From the NCBI RefSeq assembly GCF_000302595.1, contig NZ_JH947128.1, positions 310,001 to 374,000 on the forward strand: a DNA stretch of 64,000 bases. The letters run 5' to 3'. A model generated the notes under the pieces. That model searched no databases. It had not been told where the DNA came from and worked only from the letters and a program-made list of their open reading frames with translations. The translations under genes and the position numbers were made by a program. The DNA is from Pedobacter arcticus A12. GTDB taxonomy: Bacteria; Bacteroidota; Bacteroidia; Sphingobacteriales; Sphingobacteriaceae. The stretch's first letter is position 1. Each line of letters begins with the position of its first letter. Shown piece after piece: positions 1-8,526 of this stretch.

Positions 1-777
1 CCAAAAGCGCAAACTACCAGACATCGTATTTTGGGTATCGTAAATCACGAAGATTATCAAATTGTGTTCTCAGATACACCCGGAATCATCAAACCAAACT
101 ACAAATTGCAGGAGAATATGATGCATTTTGTTGATGATGCTTTAGTAGATGCGGACATCTTAGTTTTTGTAACCGACATTAATGAAAAGCAGGATGAAGA
201 AGATGTGTTGGAGAAATTAAAAAACACGAGCGCTAAGGTTTTGGTGGTGATCAATAAAATTGACGAATCTACCAATGATCTTATCGAAGAAAAGATAAAC
301 TACTGGAAAGAAAAGCTTAACCCCCACGGCATCGTTGGATGCGCTGCTCTGCACTCGTACAACACGGAGCCGGTAATGAGCTTTATTACTGAGAACCTAC
401 CAGAACATCCCGCATATTACGAAAAAGACGAATTAACAGACAGATCAGAAAGGTTTTTCGTTTCTGAGATGATACGTGAGAAGATTTTTAAGTTTTACAA
501 GAAAGAAATTCCTTACAGCACTGAAGTTATCATTACTTCATTTAAGGAAGCAAAAGATATCATTAAGATTAGTGCAGAAATTGTGGTGGAGCGGGATTCA
601 CAGAAAAATATCATAATCGGTACTGGTGGCGCGATGCTTAAAAAAGTTGGAACCTATGCTCGTCAGGATATGGAAGAGTTTCTACACAAAAAGGTATTTT
701 TAGAAATGTTTGTAAAAGTAATTCCAGATTGGCGTAACCGCGAGAATTATTTGAAAAGCTTCGGCTATGCTGAATAG
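1..777 (+). CDS. era: GTPase Era, 3' part (5' end outside window)
   Basis: Era is an essential GTPase that binds the 3' end of 16S rRNA during 30S subunit maturation. The reading frame is open from base 1, so the gene starts upstream; the first visible residues (PKAQTTRHRILGI) are the switch I/G2 region and the P-loop is missing. Visible motifs are DTPG (G3), NKID (G4) and, in the last third, a KH RNA-binding domain with IIGTGGAMLKKVG. The C-terminus (VKVIPDWRNRENYLKSFGYAE) is complete. TTG at base 31 is an internal codon, not a start. Downstream is a short hairpin with a T run, then the convergent glycosidase gene. Identification is secure. Confidence 0.96.
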   Translation, partial: PKAQTTRHRILGIVNHEDYQIVFSDTPGIIKPNYKLQENMMHFVDDALVDADILVFVTDINEKQDEEDVLEKLKNTSAKVLVVINKIDESTNDLIEEKINYWKEKLNPHGIVGCAALHSYNTEPVMSFITENLPEHPAYYEKDELTDRSERFFVSEMIREKIFKFYKKEIPYSTEVIITSFKEAKDIIKISAEIVVERDSQKNIIIGTGGAMLKKVGTYARQDMEEFLHKKVFLEMFVKVIPDWRNRENYLKSFGYAE

Positions 778-788
778 CGCTTCACGTT

Positions 789-806
789 AAGAACGGGTTC
801 TTTTTG
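789..806 (+). terminator. possible weak terminator after era
   Basis: Short inverted repeat AAGAA-cggg-TTCTT followed by TTTTG, 12 bases after the era stop codon. The stem is only 5 bp, so this is a weak candidate. Confidence 0.3.
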
Positions 807-904
807 TTAGCATAATCTCTTGGGAGACATCTCATTAGCAAGATTGCCAAATTGCAGGGTTACCAAATTGTGTTACCTCTCGTTACTTAGACCTGATGAA
901 GGTT

Positions 905-2437
905 TTATCTTTTCAACTTTATTTTAAAAGCTACGGAAGGTTCACTTTCATTTTTTACACGATCTAAGGCAGTAACTATATAAGTATATGTTTCCCCTTT
1001 TTTAACAGTAGTATCTTCCCAAGAAGTAATATCACCGTAATAAATATTTTTGATAGCACTTACGTCGGTAACATCTATCGGCATCTTATCATCAAAACGA
1101 TAAACCACAAAACCGTAGGCTTTTTCATTTTTATGATCTGGTAAGGGCAGTTTCCAGCTCAGCAAAACACCACTATCGCCCTCGATACCCAAAAGATTCT
1201 GAGGCTTGTTTGGTGCTACAGAATCAAGCCATAGCATTAACGGCGGTAAAGCTGGATATTTGTAATAATTCTGGCGTAAGGTATCTGAAACACCCAATGG
1301 GTTTCTTGTCAGCGATTTTGAACTAAAAAACACGCTCCCCTGCACCCGCGGGTTTGCTCTATTGTAAGTTATCTGTCGACCAATTTGACCGGCATTTTTC
1401 CACGCCAGCTCTTTGGTTGCGTTTACCTTATAAGCTCCGTGGCCTATGTATAAATGCCTTCCATAAGTATGGTTGCTCCACCAATCAACCAAATTACCGT
1501 ATGGCGCTGCTCTGGTTTCAAAAGCCCAATAAATCTGCGGATTGATATAATCTACCCAGCCTTCCTGTACCCATTTCCTCGCATCGGCGTAAATTCCGTA
1601 AAATGAATCGCCACCATAACTCAAAGAACCATCAGGATCCTGAGATTTATTTTTCCAGATACCAAAAGGGCTTACACCGAACTTTACATAACTCTTATGG
1701 GCATGCACACTATCATTCACCGCTTTAATCAATAGATTTACGTTGTCTCTGCGCCAATCTTTAATATCCTTAATTCCTCTGTTCTGCAACCAAAAAGTCG
1801 ATTCGTCATCAATAAACTGCCCTTTGATGGCATATGGGTAAAAATAATCATCAAAATGCACACCGTCTATATCGTAGTTATCTACCACGTTTAAAATAAC
1901 TTTATTGATGTATTCACGTACTTCTGGCAAACCTGGGTTAAACAGTTTTTTACCATCGTACTTAAAAAACCAGCTGGGTTTAACTTTTGTAATGTGATCT
2001 GCCGTAATATTTTCTTCTTTCCCATCAAAAGTTGCTCTGTACGGATTAAACCAAGCATGAAGCTCCATTCCGCGTTTGTGACACTCTTCTATTGCAAATT
2101 GTAAAGGATCATAAAATGGATTTGGCGCTTGCCCCTGTTTCCCCGTTAAATATTGCGACCATGGCTCGTCCCCTTTTGCATAAAAGGCATCCGTTGCTGG
2201 CCGTATCTGAAACATAATCGCATTTATACCTTCTTCCTGATGTTTATCTAACAGTTTGATCAATTCATCTTTTTGCTGTTGAGTGGTTAAACCGGCTTTA
2301 CTTGGCCAGTCGATATTGACTACAGTCGCCACCCAAACACCACGGAATTCTCTTTTGGGAGAAAGCTCCTGCGCTGGTGAGGTTAACGAAAGGCTGATGA
2401 ATAAAATGGTGAGAAGTAAATATCTGAATTGCGTCAT
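905..2437 (-). CDS. secreted family-10-like glycoside hydrolase (GHL10/DUF187)
   Basis: 510-residue exported protein. After a signal peptide (MTQFRYLLLTILFISLSLTSPAQ) comes a GHL10-type TIM barrel with hallmark stretches REFRGVWVATVVNIDWPSK, GINAIMFQIRPATDAFY, ELHAWFNPYRATF and DGVHFDDYFYPY. The last ~90 residues look like a fibronectin-III-type module (PNKPQNLLGIEGDSGVLLSW). Family members are putative glycosidases acting on cell-wall or environmental glycans; the substrate here is unknown. The frame is open 66 bases further upstream, but the ATG at 2437 is preferred because it gives a normal signal peptide and lies just behind a TATCTTTG -7-like box. It is monocistronic and convergent with era. 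Confidence 0.88.
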   Translation of the reverse strand: MTQFRYLLLTILFISLSLTSPAQELSPKREFRGVWVATVVNIDWPSKAGLTTQQQKDELIKLLDKHQEEGINAIMFQIRPATDAFYAKGDEPWSQYLTGKQGQAPNPFYDPLQFAIEECHKRGMELHAWFNPYRATFDGKEENITADHITKVKPSWFFKYDGKKLFNPGLPEVREYINKVILNVVDNYDIDGVHFDDYFYPYAIKGQFIDDESTFWLQNRGIKDIKDWRRDNVNLLIKAVNDSVHAHKSYVKFGVSPFGIWKNKSQDPDGSLSYGGDSFYGIYADARKWVQEGWVDYINPQIYWAFETRAAPYGNLVDWWSNHTYGRHLYIGHGAYKVNATKELAWKNAGQIGRQITYNRANPRVQGSVFFSSKSLTRNPLGVSDTLRQNYYKYPALPPLMLWLDSVAPNKPQNLLGIEGDSGVLLSWKLPLPDHKNEKAYGFVVYRFDDKMPIDVTDVSAIKNIYYGDITSWEDTTVKKGETYTYIVTALDRVKNESEPSVAFKIKLKR

Positions 2438-2467
2438 TAAAATATCGGATTTGCTTTTTAGAAAACG

Positions 2468-2475
2468 CAAAGATA
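2468..2475 (-). promoter_or_regulatory. -7 box (TATCTTTG) for the GHL10 gene
   Basis: On the minus strand the sequence reads TATCTTTG, a match to the Bacteroidota TAnnTTTG element. It lies 30 bases before the ATG at 2437. The nearest TTTG is 25 bases upstream, longer than the usual 19-21, so only the -7 part is convincing. Confidence 0.4.
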
Positions 2476-2591
2476 GGGAATTTGGTGTTGGGGAGAAAAC
2501 CAAAAAAACGAATAAGCTGTTAAAATAAAGGGTTCAGAATTTACATTAAGCAAGGAAAATTGATTGAATTAATGCAAGGCCCATTTAAAAC

Positions 2592-2626
2592 AAAAAAGCC
2601 GCCTCGATTTAAAACGAGGCAGCTTT
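2592..2626 (-). terminator. intrinsic terminator of the SusCD operon
   Basis: Hairpin with 12-bp arms (AAAGCTGCCTCG / CGAGGCGGCTTT read on the minus strand, one G-U pair) followed on that strand by a run of T. It lies about 20 bases past the SusD stop codon. Confidence 0.8.
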
Positions 2627-2647
2627 AAAATTATATACTACTTTATA

Positions 2648-4180
2648 CTAATTTGGATCCCAAAAAATCCTAGAAGTTTGTGGATCAATTGTTCCCTCCG
2701 CTTTTACATTCGACGCATTGAAACTGTACTCATTCTGTGGATAAGCTAAACGTAACGGGATTAAACGACCCGCTCGTCCTGTATTTAGAGAAATAGGAAC
2801 ATCGGCTGGAACACCTAACCTACGGTAATCAACCCAAGCTTCAAAGTTATTAATTCCAACTAGAGCTAAATACTTTTGGGAAACTATCAATTTAACTTTG
2901 TCAGTAGCGCCTGACCAACTAGCTATCGCTTGATTGTCTAAATACGTATCAGCCGTTGTTGCTGCGTTTGTTACACCCAACCAAGAAAATGACTCATTAA
3001 CAGCTGCTCTGTAAGCTGTCTCTGCGTCTCCTGTCAACCAACCCCGTTGGGTAGCCTCAGCCTGTAAAAACATACTTTCAACTGATGTGAACAACCATTG
3101 AGGCTGAGTAGCACTTTTCGCTAATCCAGGACCCGCAACATTTGACATAACGCTAGAAAGGGTATCCTTCACAACAGGTCCGCCAAGAATAGAACCATAG
3201 TAATCTCCATTTAATGGATTTGCTGCTTTACTAAACACGTATTGATAACGTATATCAGAGTTATCTATAAACTTACCTAGCATGTATTTACTAGCTCTGT
3301 TGAAATCATCAACTAAATTACCGTTTTGATCACGCAGAAAGGCAGCGTAAAACGGATTCAATTGATATGCATTAATAGAATACCCAGGTTGTACCTGAGC
3401 AGTTTCTCCACCCATTAAAAAACCGTTTCCTTCTGCAATGATTTTATTAATTTCCGCTGTTGGCGCTGAACCAAGTACTTCGGACTGGTGAATTAACAGC
3501 TTTAATTTTTGCGTGTTCGCTAGCTTGTGCCACATCTCAAGATTACCGGAGAACATGATATCCGAACTTCTTAAAGCAGGAGTGATATCCATAGGTTCAT
3601 TGAAAAGTGCATTCGCTGTATCTAACTGCAACAATAGAGCTGCATATATATCGCTCCCTTTATCATATTTAGGTGCAATATACTTAACAACGTTTAAGGC
3701 TTCAGAGTAAGGTACATTGTTGTACATATCCACTAGGTACATAAAACCAATAGACTTCACCACCTTTGCTGCGCCCTGATAAAAGGGTTGATTCAACTCT
3801 TTTGCTTTTTTCTCCATATCATCAGCATCTTTGATGATATCAAACCAAGCAATAGCAGGGTTTACAGAGCTCGTGTTGCCGTTAGACCAATTGTTTTGTT
3901 CGTAAGTGGTAGTGATATTATAATTTTCTAAGGGTATACTCGGACCAAAATTTCCTCCCCGAGCCCAATACCCCATCCACTGAGCAGCAAATCCGTAGTC
4001 TACAGCCATTTTCTTTGCTGTTGCATTCAACACCATAGGTAATAACAAACGAGGCTCAACAGCTTTTTCGGTAGCGAGATTTGGATTTTCGTTTATATCA
4101 AAGAAACTCTTCTTACAACTTGCCATCGTTATCGCGACAAGTGTAAATAGTAAAATTATTTTATTTTTCATTATCTTCAT
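2648..4180 (-). CDS. SusD/RagB-family outer-membrane lipoprotein (SusD-like_2 type)
   Basis: 510-residue surface lipoprotein that would cap the SusC barrel encoded just upstream and bind its substrate. The signal peptide ends in the lipobox ITMASC-KK. The start of the mature protein (FFDINENPNLATEKAVEPRLLLPMVLN) and the later stretch QWLFTSVESMFLQAEATQRGW are typical of the SusD-like_2 group. A second ATG nine bases inside (4171) is an equally good start. It is 18 bases downstream of the SusC gene, so cotranscribed, and followed by a strong terminator. No glycosidase, sigma or anti-sigma gene is adjacent, so the ligand (glycan or peptide) cannot be inferred. Confidence 0.93.
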   Translation of the reverse strand: MKIMKNKIILLFTLVAITMASCKKSFFDINENPNLATEKAVEPRLLLPMVLNATAKKMAVDYGFAAQWMGYWARGGNFGPSIPLENYNITTTYEQNNWSNGNTSSVNPAIAWFDIIKDADDMEKKAKELNQPFYQGAAKVVKSIGFMYLVDMYNNVPYSEALNVVKYIAPKYDKGSDIYAALLLQLDTANALFNEPMDITPALRSSDIMFSGNLEMWHKLANTQKLKLLIHQSEVLGSAPTAEINKIIAEGNGFLMGGETAQVQPGYSINAYQLNPFYAAFLRDQNGNLVDDFNRASKYMLGKFIDNSDIRYQYVFSKAANPLNGDYYGSILGGPVVKDTLSSVMSNVAGPGLAKSATQPQWLFTSVESMFLQAEATQRGWLTGDAETAYRAAVNESFSWLGVTNAATTADTYLDNQAIASWSGATDKVKLIVSQKYLALVGINNFEAWVDYRRLGVPADVPISLNTGRAGRLIPLRLAYPQNEYSFNASNVKAEGTIDPQTSRIFWDPN

Positions 4181-4198
4181 TTTAAATGTTTTAATTAA

Positions 4199-7100
4199 TT
4201 AAAACTTGGCTACAATGTTAAATCCATAAGTTCTTACAGGCGGATTTGATGTTGCATCAATATTTCCGAAAGCGTTTGGATAATCGGAAATCATGCTGTT
4301 AAAATCTGGATCCATAAACTTATTTTCAGATGGCAACCATAAAAACAGATTTCTACCAACAAGAGATACAGTAAGGTTTTTTAACACTTTTTGGTTTTTC
4401 AACAAAGCTTGAGGCACATCATACGATAAAGAAAGCTCTCTTAACCTCCACGTATTGGCACTTACCACAAAATTAGAAGCTGCACTTCTGAATTCATTTG
4501 TATAGTATTCATACATTTCCTCAGTCGCTCCAATTTTAGCTGTTGTGTTTTCAATGTAATAATTAGGGCTAGCAGGATCTGTTACACTAGGATTTCTAAT
4601 TACTGAGTTAGGTAGAATAAACGGCTGACGATTATTATAAGCTGTAGCTTCTGACACTCCAGTCCAAGCCATATCACTTCCGAGTGCATAGAAAGAAGCT
4701 TTATGTCCAGACTTGTGTTCGAAAAGAGCAGACAAACTAAAGTTTTTATAATCTACAGACGGATTTAAACCGATAATCCATTTAGGGATTGTTCTACCAA
4801 GTTCTTTAGTCGTTGGGTCGGCAGATGGCCGTCCGGTTGTGGCATTTACAATCACACGTCCTAAATCATCTCTCTTGTAGTCTGTTCCTTTAAGGATAAA
4901 AGCCGGTTTGCCTTTTATAGCATAATTTCCAGCATCCACATACCCCCCGATAGATAACTCATTTAGTTCTTGTTCCTTATAAATGCTGGTAACCTCACTG
5001 TCGTTATAAGTGGCATTGGCTCTGAAACGGATACCTCCATCTTTAAATTTAATTAAAGGTGTAAGATTCAAGTCCATTTCTATTCCTTTATTAATGAAAG
5101 AAGCCGCATTTAAGTAATACCTAGAGTAACCAGTCGCGTCTGATAGATTAATACTAATGATTTGATCTGTATTATTTTGATAAAAGTAAGTAGATTCAAA
5201 AGTGACTCTATTTCCAAAGAAACTTGCTTCAAAACCTGCCTCCGTACTGTTGATAAACTCAGGCCTTAAGTTTGGATTGTAGAAAGTGTTTCCTGCGGTT
5301 AATCCAGGTGTTGAACCGTAAGGAAATCCAGTGTAAACAGGTTGTGAATAAGTAGACGCTAATAAATACGGTGTGATATCAGCATTTCCAGTTTTACTCC
5401 AAGCTCCTCTTAATTTTAAATATGACAACGCATTTACAGATTTTAATCCTTCAACGGCTTCAGAAAGGACTAACGATCCGCTAACTCCTGGGTAGAAATA
5501 AGAATTTTGTCCGATAGCAAGCAGTGAAGTCCAGTCGTTACGTCCTGTAACCTCAAGGTTTGCCCAACCTTTGTAACTTAAACCTGCACTACCATAAACA
5601 GAAAACAAACGAGATCTGTAACCAGGAGATGACCCTGATAGAATTCCAATCCTGTTACTTACGTTGTAAATACCAGGAACAACCAATGAGCTAGCACCTA
5701 CTCTTGTAGTTCTACTCTCATTCTGGCGAACATAAGTACCTAATATAGCGCTAAGCTTAAAATTTTCATCTAATTGTTTGGTTAAATTTCCAAATAATTC
5801 AGATGTTAATCTATTTTCAGAATATGCACTTTCTTCGATAGAACCAGGAACAGTAGTTTTCCCTCTGTCTAAACCAAAATCATCAGCAACAACTCCTTCT
5901 GATGTATATCTATTAGCAGTATTTTCAGTGGTTAAGCCTGCTCTATATACAAAGTTCAACCAATCTGTTGGTTTATAACTGAAGTCTAGATTTGCAATTA
6001 AATCTTGGCGTTTTCCATTTTTTCTCCAGTTACCAATAGCGAAATAAGGATTTAATCCATAATTACAGTAATAATTATTGTACTGGGAAAAAGGATCATT
6101 TTTATAATCTTTATATTTTGATAAAGGTGCGTTGGCAGCGGTATTTATAAGTTGATCAAATAAGCCATCGTTACCTCCAGTTCCTTGGGCACTAAAATAG
6201 TCAGACATAGCCTGATCATCAAAAACGCTGTAATTCTGTTGGCTGTAGTTTATATTTGCACCAGCCTTGAACTTTCCAAATTCTTTCGCGGAGTTCATTC
6301 TAAAACTAGTTCTGCGATTTTCATCATCTGGCACTATACCTTTAACATTGGCGTCCTGAAGACTTAAATAAAAATCTTTAACTGATAGCGAAACATCTGT
6401 TTGAACAGTTACACCCGTATCATAAAACTTTTGTCTTTCGTCAGTACCAGAATACGTTACCTTTTGTTGAGAACCATCTGGCAACTCGGGACCAATATCT
6501 ACAGTAGATCCATCAAAAGCTGGTCCCCAAGACCAATTTTCAAGAGGATCAATTACTCCATCGTAACCTTGTCCAAAACTCTTTTGTAACTTAGGAAAAA
6601 AAGAAACTTGCTGTAATTGCACAGAATTACTTACCGTAATAACAGGCTTATTAGATCCTTTCTTTGTCGTTATCAGAATCACGCCATTACGAGCATCCGG
6701 ACCATAAATAGCAGCAGAAGAAGCTCCTTTTAATACGCTTATATCCTGAACATCGTTAGGGTTTAATGATGAAAGAAACTCTATCTTCAAAGGTATTCCA
6801 TCAATAACCAGTAATGGATTGTTATTCCCAGTCATGGATCTGATACCCCTTAAGTTGATGCTTACATTTTCAAATACGCCACTGCTTACAGTTGACACAT
6901 TTAAACCAGAAACTTTACCTTGTAAACCATTAGCAACATTTACTGCGCTAGCTTTGGTTACAGTTTCACCACTTACCGTGGCTGCGGCATATCCAAGCTC
7001 ACTTCTCTGTCTCTCGATCCCTAATGCTGTAACAACAACTTCGTTAAGTTGCTTACTATCGTTTGCTAAAGAGACATTAAAGACAGAACGGGTTCCAATC

Positions 7101-7351
7101 TGAATAGTTTGTTTAACAAAACCAATATAAGAAACCTCTAAACTCTTAGCATTTGCGGGAACGTTAAGCGAAAAATCACCCTTCGAATCTGTTTGAGTTC
7201 CTTGATTTGTCCCAGTTACTCTAACTGAAACACCAGGTAATGGCAAACCGTCTTCGGTAGCGGTCACCTTTCCTGTAACTCTTCTATCTTGCGCTAGCAC
7301 ACTAGATGCTATAAGCAACAAGATGAATAAACTTTGTACAAGTTTTTTCAT
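4199..7351 (-). CDS. SusC/RagA-family TonB-linked outer-membrane transporter
   Basis: 1050 residues. Order: signal peptide ending VLAQD, CarboxypepD_reg-like beta-sandwich (residues ~22-95, GKVTATEDGLPLPGVSVRVTG), TonB-box/plug region with QLNEVVVTALGIERQ and NPNDVQDISVLKGASSAAIYG, then a long 22-stranded barrel ending VRTYGFNIVAKF. It would import a ligand captured by the SusD partner using TonB energy. Unlike the second SusC in this window (52657-56013) it has no STN domain, so it is not expected to signal to an ECF sigma factor, and none is adjacent. First gene of a two-gene operon. Confidence 0.95.
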   Translation of the reverse strand: MKKLVQSLFILLLIASSVLAQDRRVTGKVTATEDGLPLPGVSVRVTGTNQGTQTDSKGDFSLNVPANAKSLEVSYIGFVKQTIQIGTRSVFNVSLANDSKQLNEVVVTALGIERQRSELGYAAATVSGETVTKASAVNVANGLQGKVSGLNVSTVSSGVFENVSINLRGIRSMTGNNNPLLVIDGIPLKIEFLSSLNPNDVQDISVLKGASSAAIYGPDARNGVILITTKKGSNKPVITVSNSVQLQQVSFFPKLQKSFGQGYDGVIDPLENWSWGPAFDGSTVDIGPELPDGSQQKVTYSGTDERQKFYDTGVTVQTDVSLSVKDFYLSLQDANVKGIVPDDENRRTSFRMNSAKEFGKFKAGANINYSQQNYSVFDDQAMSDYFSAQGTGGNDGLFDQLINTAANAPLSKYKDYKNDPFSQYNNYYCNYGLNPYFAIGNWRKNGKRQDLIANLDFSYKPTDWLNFVYRAGLTTENTANRYTSEGVVADDFGLDRGKTTVPGSIEESAYSENRLTSELFGNLTKQLDENFKLSAILGTYVRQNESRTTRVGASSLVVPGIYNVSNRIGILSGSSPGYRSRLFSVYGSAGLSYKGWANLEVTGRNDWTSLLAIGQNSYFYPGVSGSLVLSEAVEGLKSVNALSYLKLRGAWSKTGNADITPYLLASTYSQPVYTGFPYGSTPGLTAGNTFYNPNLRPEFINSTEAGFEASFFGNRVTFESTYFYQNNTDQIISINLSDATGYSRYYLNAASFINKGIEMDLNLTPLIKFKDGGIRFRANATYNDSEVTSIYKEQELNELSIGGYVDAGNYAIKGKPAFILKGTDYKRDDLGRVIVNATTGRPSADPTTKELGRTIPKWIIGLNPSVDYKNFSLSALFEHKSGHKASFYALGSDMAWTGVSEATAYNNRQPFILPNSVIRNPSVTDPASPNYYIENTTAKIGATEEMYEYYTNEFRSAASNFVVSANTWRLRELSLSYDVPQALLKNQKVLKNLTVSLVGRNLFLWLPSENKFMDPDFNSMISDYPNAFGNIDATSNPPVRTYGFNIVAKF

Positions 7352-7367
7352 ACAATTTTAAAATAAA

Positions 7368-7394
7368 GTTAATTAGTAATAGTGTTAATTAGTA
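7368..7394. repeat. 11-bp direct repeat in the SusC leader
   Basis: GTTAATTAGTA occurs at 7368-7378 and again at 7384-7394, a 16-bp period, inside the predicted 5' leader of the SusC gene. This could be a regulator site or an RNA-level feature; chance in an AT-rich region is possible. Confidence 0.5.
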
Positions 7395-7395
7395 C

Positions 7396-7428
7396 TAAAT
7401 ATACCATGTACTAAGTGTTAAAAACAAA
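7396..7428 (-). promoter_or_regulatory. candidate promoter of the SusCD operon
   Basis: On the minus strand TTTG (7428-7425), a 21-base spacer, then TATATTTA (7403-7396), one base from TAnnTTTG. It would start transcription about 40 bases before the SusC ATG. Confidence 0.45.
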
Positions 7429-7592
7429 TTAATATTTAACATTTTTTAACATTTTGACATAAATAACTCATATTCAGTATATTAAAAAATTAACAATAAA
7501 TTAGATGTTTTATATCATTTTCGTTACATATACCCCTAAGTAATTTAACAAAAACTCAACAAAAATTCAATTTTATTAACAAAATTCTAAAA

Positions 7593-7630
7593 TTAATAAA
7601 TTTGCTATGCTAACATAGTAAATTTATTAA
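7593..7630. repeat. long inverted repeat
   Basis: TTAATAAATTT-g-CTATG, loop ctaa, then CATAG-t-AAATTTATTAA: 17-bp arms with a single G-T position. It could act as an operator or an RNA hairpin; no gene adjoins it directly. Confidence 0.6.
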
Positions 7631-7975
7631 GCTATTGTTGAGTTTCTTCATTAAAATTTCCTTTAAGATAACGCTGGGTTTATAAACAAGCAGGTTTTAG
7701 AAATATACCCAAAATTCAGACGGTTATCTAACAAAACACCGTCCAAAAATTACAATCCATAGCGCTATATTATTGGATTACATGAATTGATTTTCTGTAT
7801 GTATAACCATCCCAACAGCTGGGGTAAATCCAAAAAATTTAGTATGCAAAATGCTCAGTCTAAAACCGCTAAATATGAGTGAGTTTCTCCCTAGCCACCT
7901 TTATAGAATCCCGCAACAACTCAAAAAGAAAACAGTAAAAATCTAAAGCCCCACTAAAAACATAAAATGATTTAG

Positions 7976-8014
7976 AAGCTGTTTAAATTATAATGTTATT
8001 AATTTAAACAGCTT
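7976..8014. repeat. strong 15-bp hairpin without an adjacent gene
   Basis: AAGCTGTTTAAATTA, a 9-base loop, then TAATTTAAACAGCTT: perfect 15-bp arms. It resembles a terminator stem but no gene ends nearby on either strand and the T run is weak. Confidence 0.6.
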
Positions 8015-8041
8015 GTTTATTGCCATAAAACAGGTGTCCCC

Positions 8042-8051
8042 CGCTGGCGGG
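8042..8051. repeat. left target-site duplication of the MITE-like element
   Basis: CGCTGGCGGG directly abuts the left terminal inverted repeat and recurs exactly at 8205-8214. Confidence 0.8.
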
Positions 8052-8204
8052 CAATGTCATTAAGTTAAGGAGCGTCGTCATGTCGAACGATAGGGAGACA
8101 TCTCACAAATAGGTGTCATGTTAGTATGGAAACCCTGCAAGTGAGATTTCTCGTACCTCGAAATGACGAAATGCAGAGAAAAATCTATTAACTTAATGAC
8201 ATTG
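8052..8204. mobile_element. MITE-like non-autonomous element, 153 bp
   Basis: The ends are perfect 17-bp inverted repeats, CAATGTCATTAAGTTAA at 8052-8068 and its complement at 8188-8204, flanked by an exact 10-bp direct repeat (8042-8051 and 8205-8214). Inside is a second, imperfect inverted pair (8076-8106 against 8141-8168). There is no coding capacity, so transposition would need a transposase in trans. Removing the element and one flank restores a GC-rich palindrome (CCCCCGC-TG-GCGGGGG), which supports a real insertion. A degraded relative lies at 46166-46341. Confidence 0.8.
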
Positions 8205-8214
8205 CGCTGGCGGG
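8205..8214. repeat. right target-site duplication of the MITE-like element
   Basis: CGCTGGCGGG, identical to 8042-8051, directly follows the right terminal inverted repeat. Confidence 0.8.
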
Positions 8215-8277
8215 GGCAGGGGTGGTTAGCAAAAAACAGGCAGTCTACCTTGCAAAATGCAGAACCTCCCTCTTTAT

Positions 8278-8293
8278 CTCCCTCCAGAGGGAG
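8278..8293. repeat. GC-rich extragenic palindrome
   Basis: CTCCCTC-CA-GAGGGAG, 7-bp arms with a 2-base centre. Its complement continues like the palindrome interrupted by the MITE (TGTC, arm, TG, arm, then G-rich), so the two look like inverted copies of one extragenic repeat family. Confidence 0.5.
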
Positions 8294-8480
8294 ACATTGT
8301 GTGGAACCTATAAATATAGACAAGCAAAGAAATGAGATACTATAAAAAATTCTACAACATAAATTTAAAAGTTTCTTAATATTTTCTGAGAAAACAATAA
8401 AAATCGGACTCAAAACCTGCCTTAAAACCATATTGAGGATACCTGATCTAGAAGTAATACAAAATAAATAAAAAATATTA

Positions 8481-8501
8481 GTACTATGCATTGCATAATA
8501 C
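8481..8501. promoter_or_regulatory. candidate PadR operator
   Basis: GTACTATGCA-T-TGCATAATAC: arms of 10 bp with one mismatch around a single base. It covers the TTG at 8491-8493 of the predicted promoter, as expected for autorepression by the PadR protein encoded immediately downstream. Confidence 0.55.
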
Positions 8502-8522
8502 CAACTAATACATATATCTTTG
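8491..8522 (+). promoter_or_regulatory. promoter of padR-pspC
   Basis: TTG (8491-8493), 21-base spacer, TATCTTTG (8515-8522). The -7 box ends 5 bases before the first ATG, so the transcript would be leaderless or nearly so if the ATG at 8527 is used. Confidence 0.6.
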
Positions 8523-8526
8523 TAAT

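Larger units (their letters stand above)
7352..8526. other. 1.17-kb gene-free region with repeats and a MITE-like element
   Basis: No plausible protein gene is visible on either strand. Frames that stay open here overlap the mobile element or lack any family signature. The AT-rich first part holds a long inverted repeat (7593-7630), a possible folded segment (7773-7833) and a strong hairpin (7976-8014). The second part holds GC-rich palindromes and the MITE-like element (8052-8204). The PadR promoter lies at the right edge. Confidence 0.75.

Noticed and set aside
4178-7351. Plus-strand open frames of 60-94 codons within the SusC/SusD genes
   Set aside because: All are antisense shadows of well-supported genes and lack family features.
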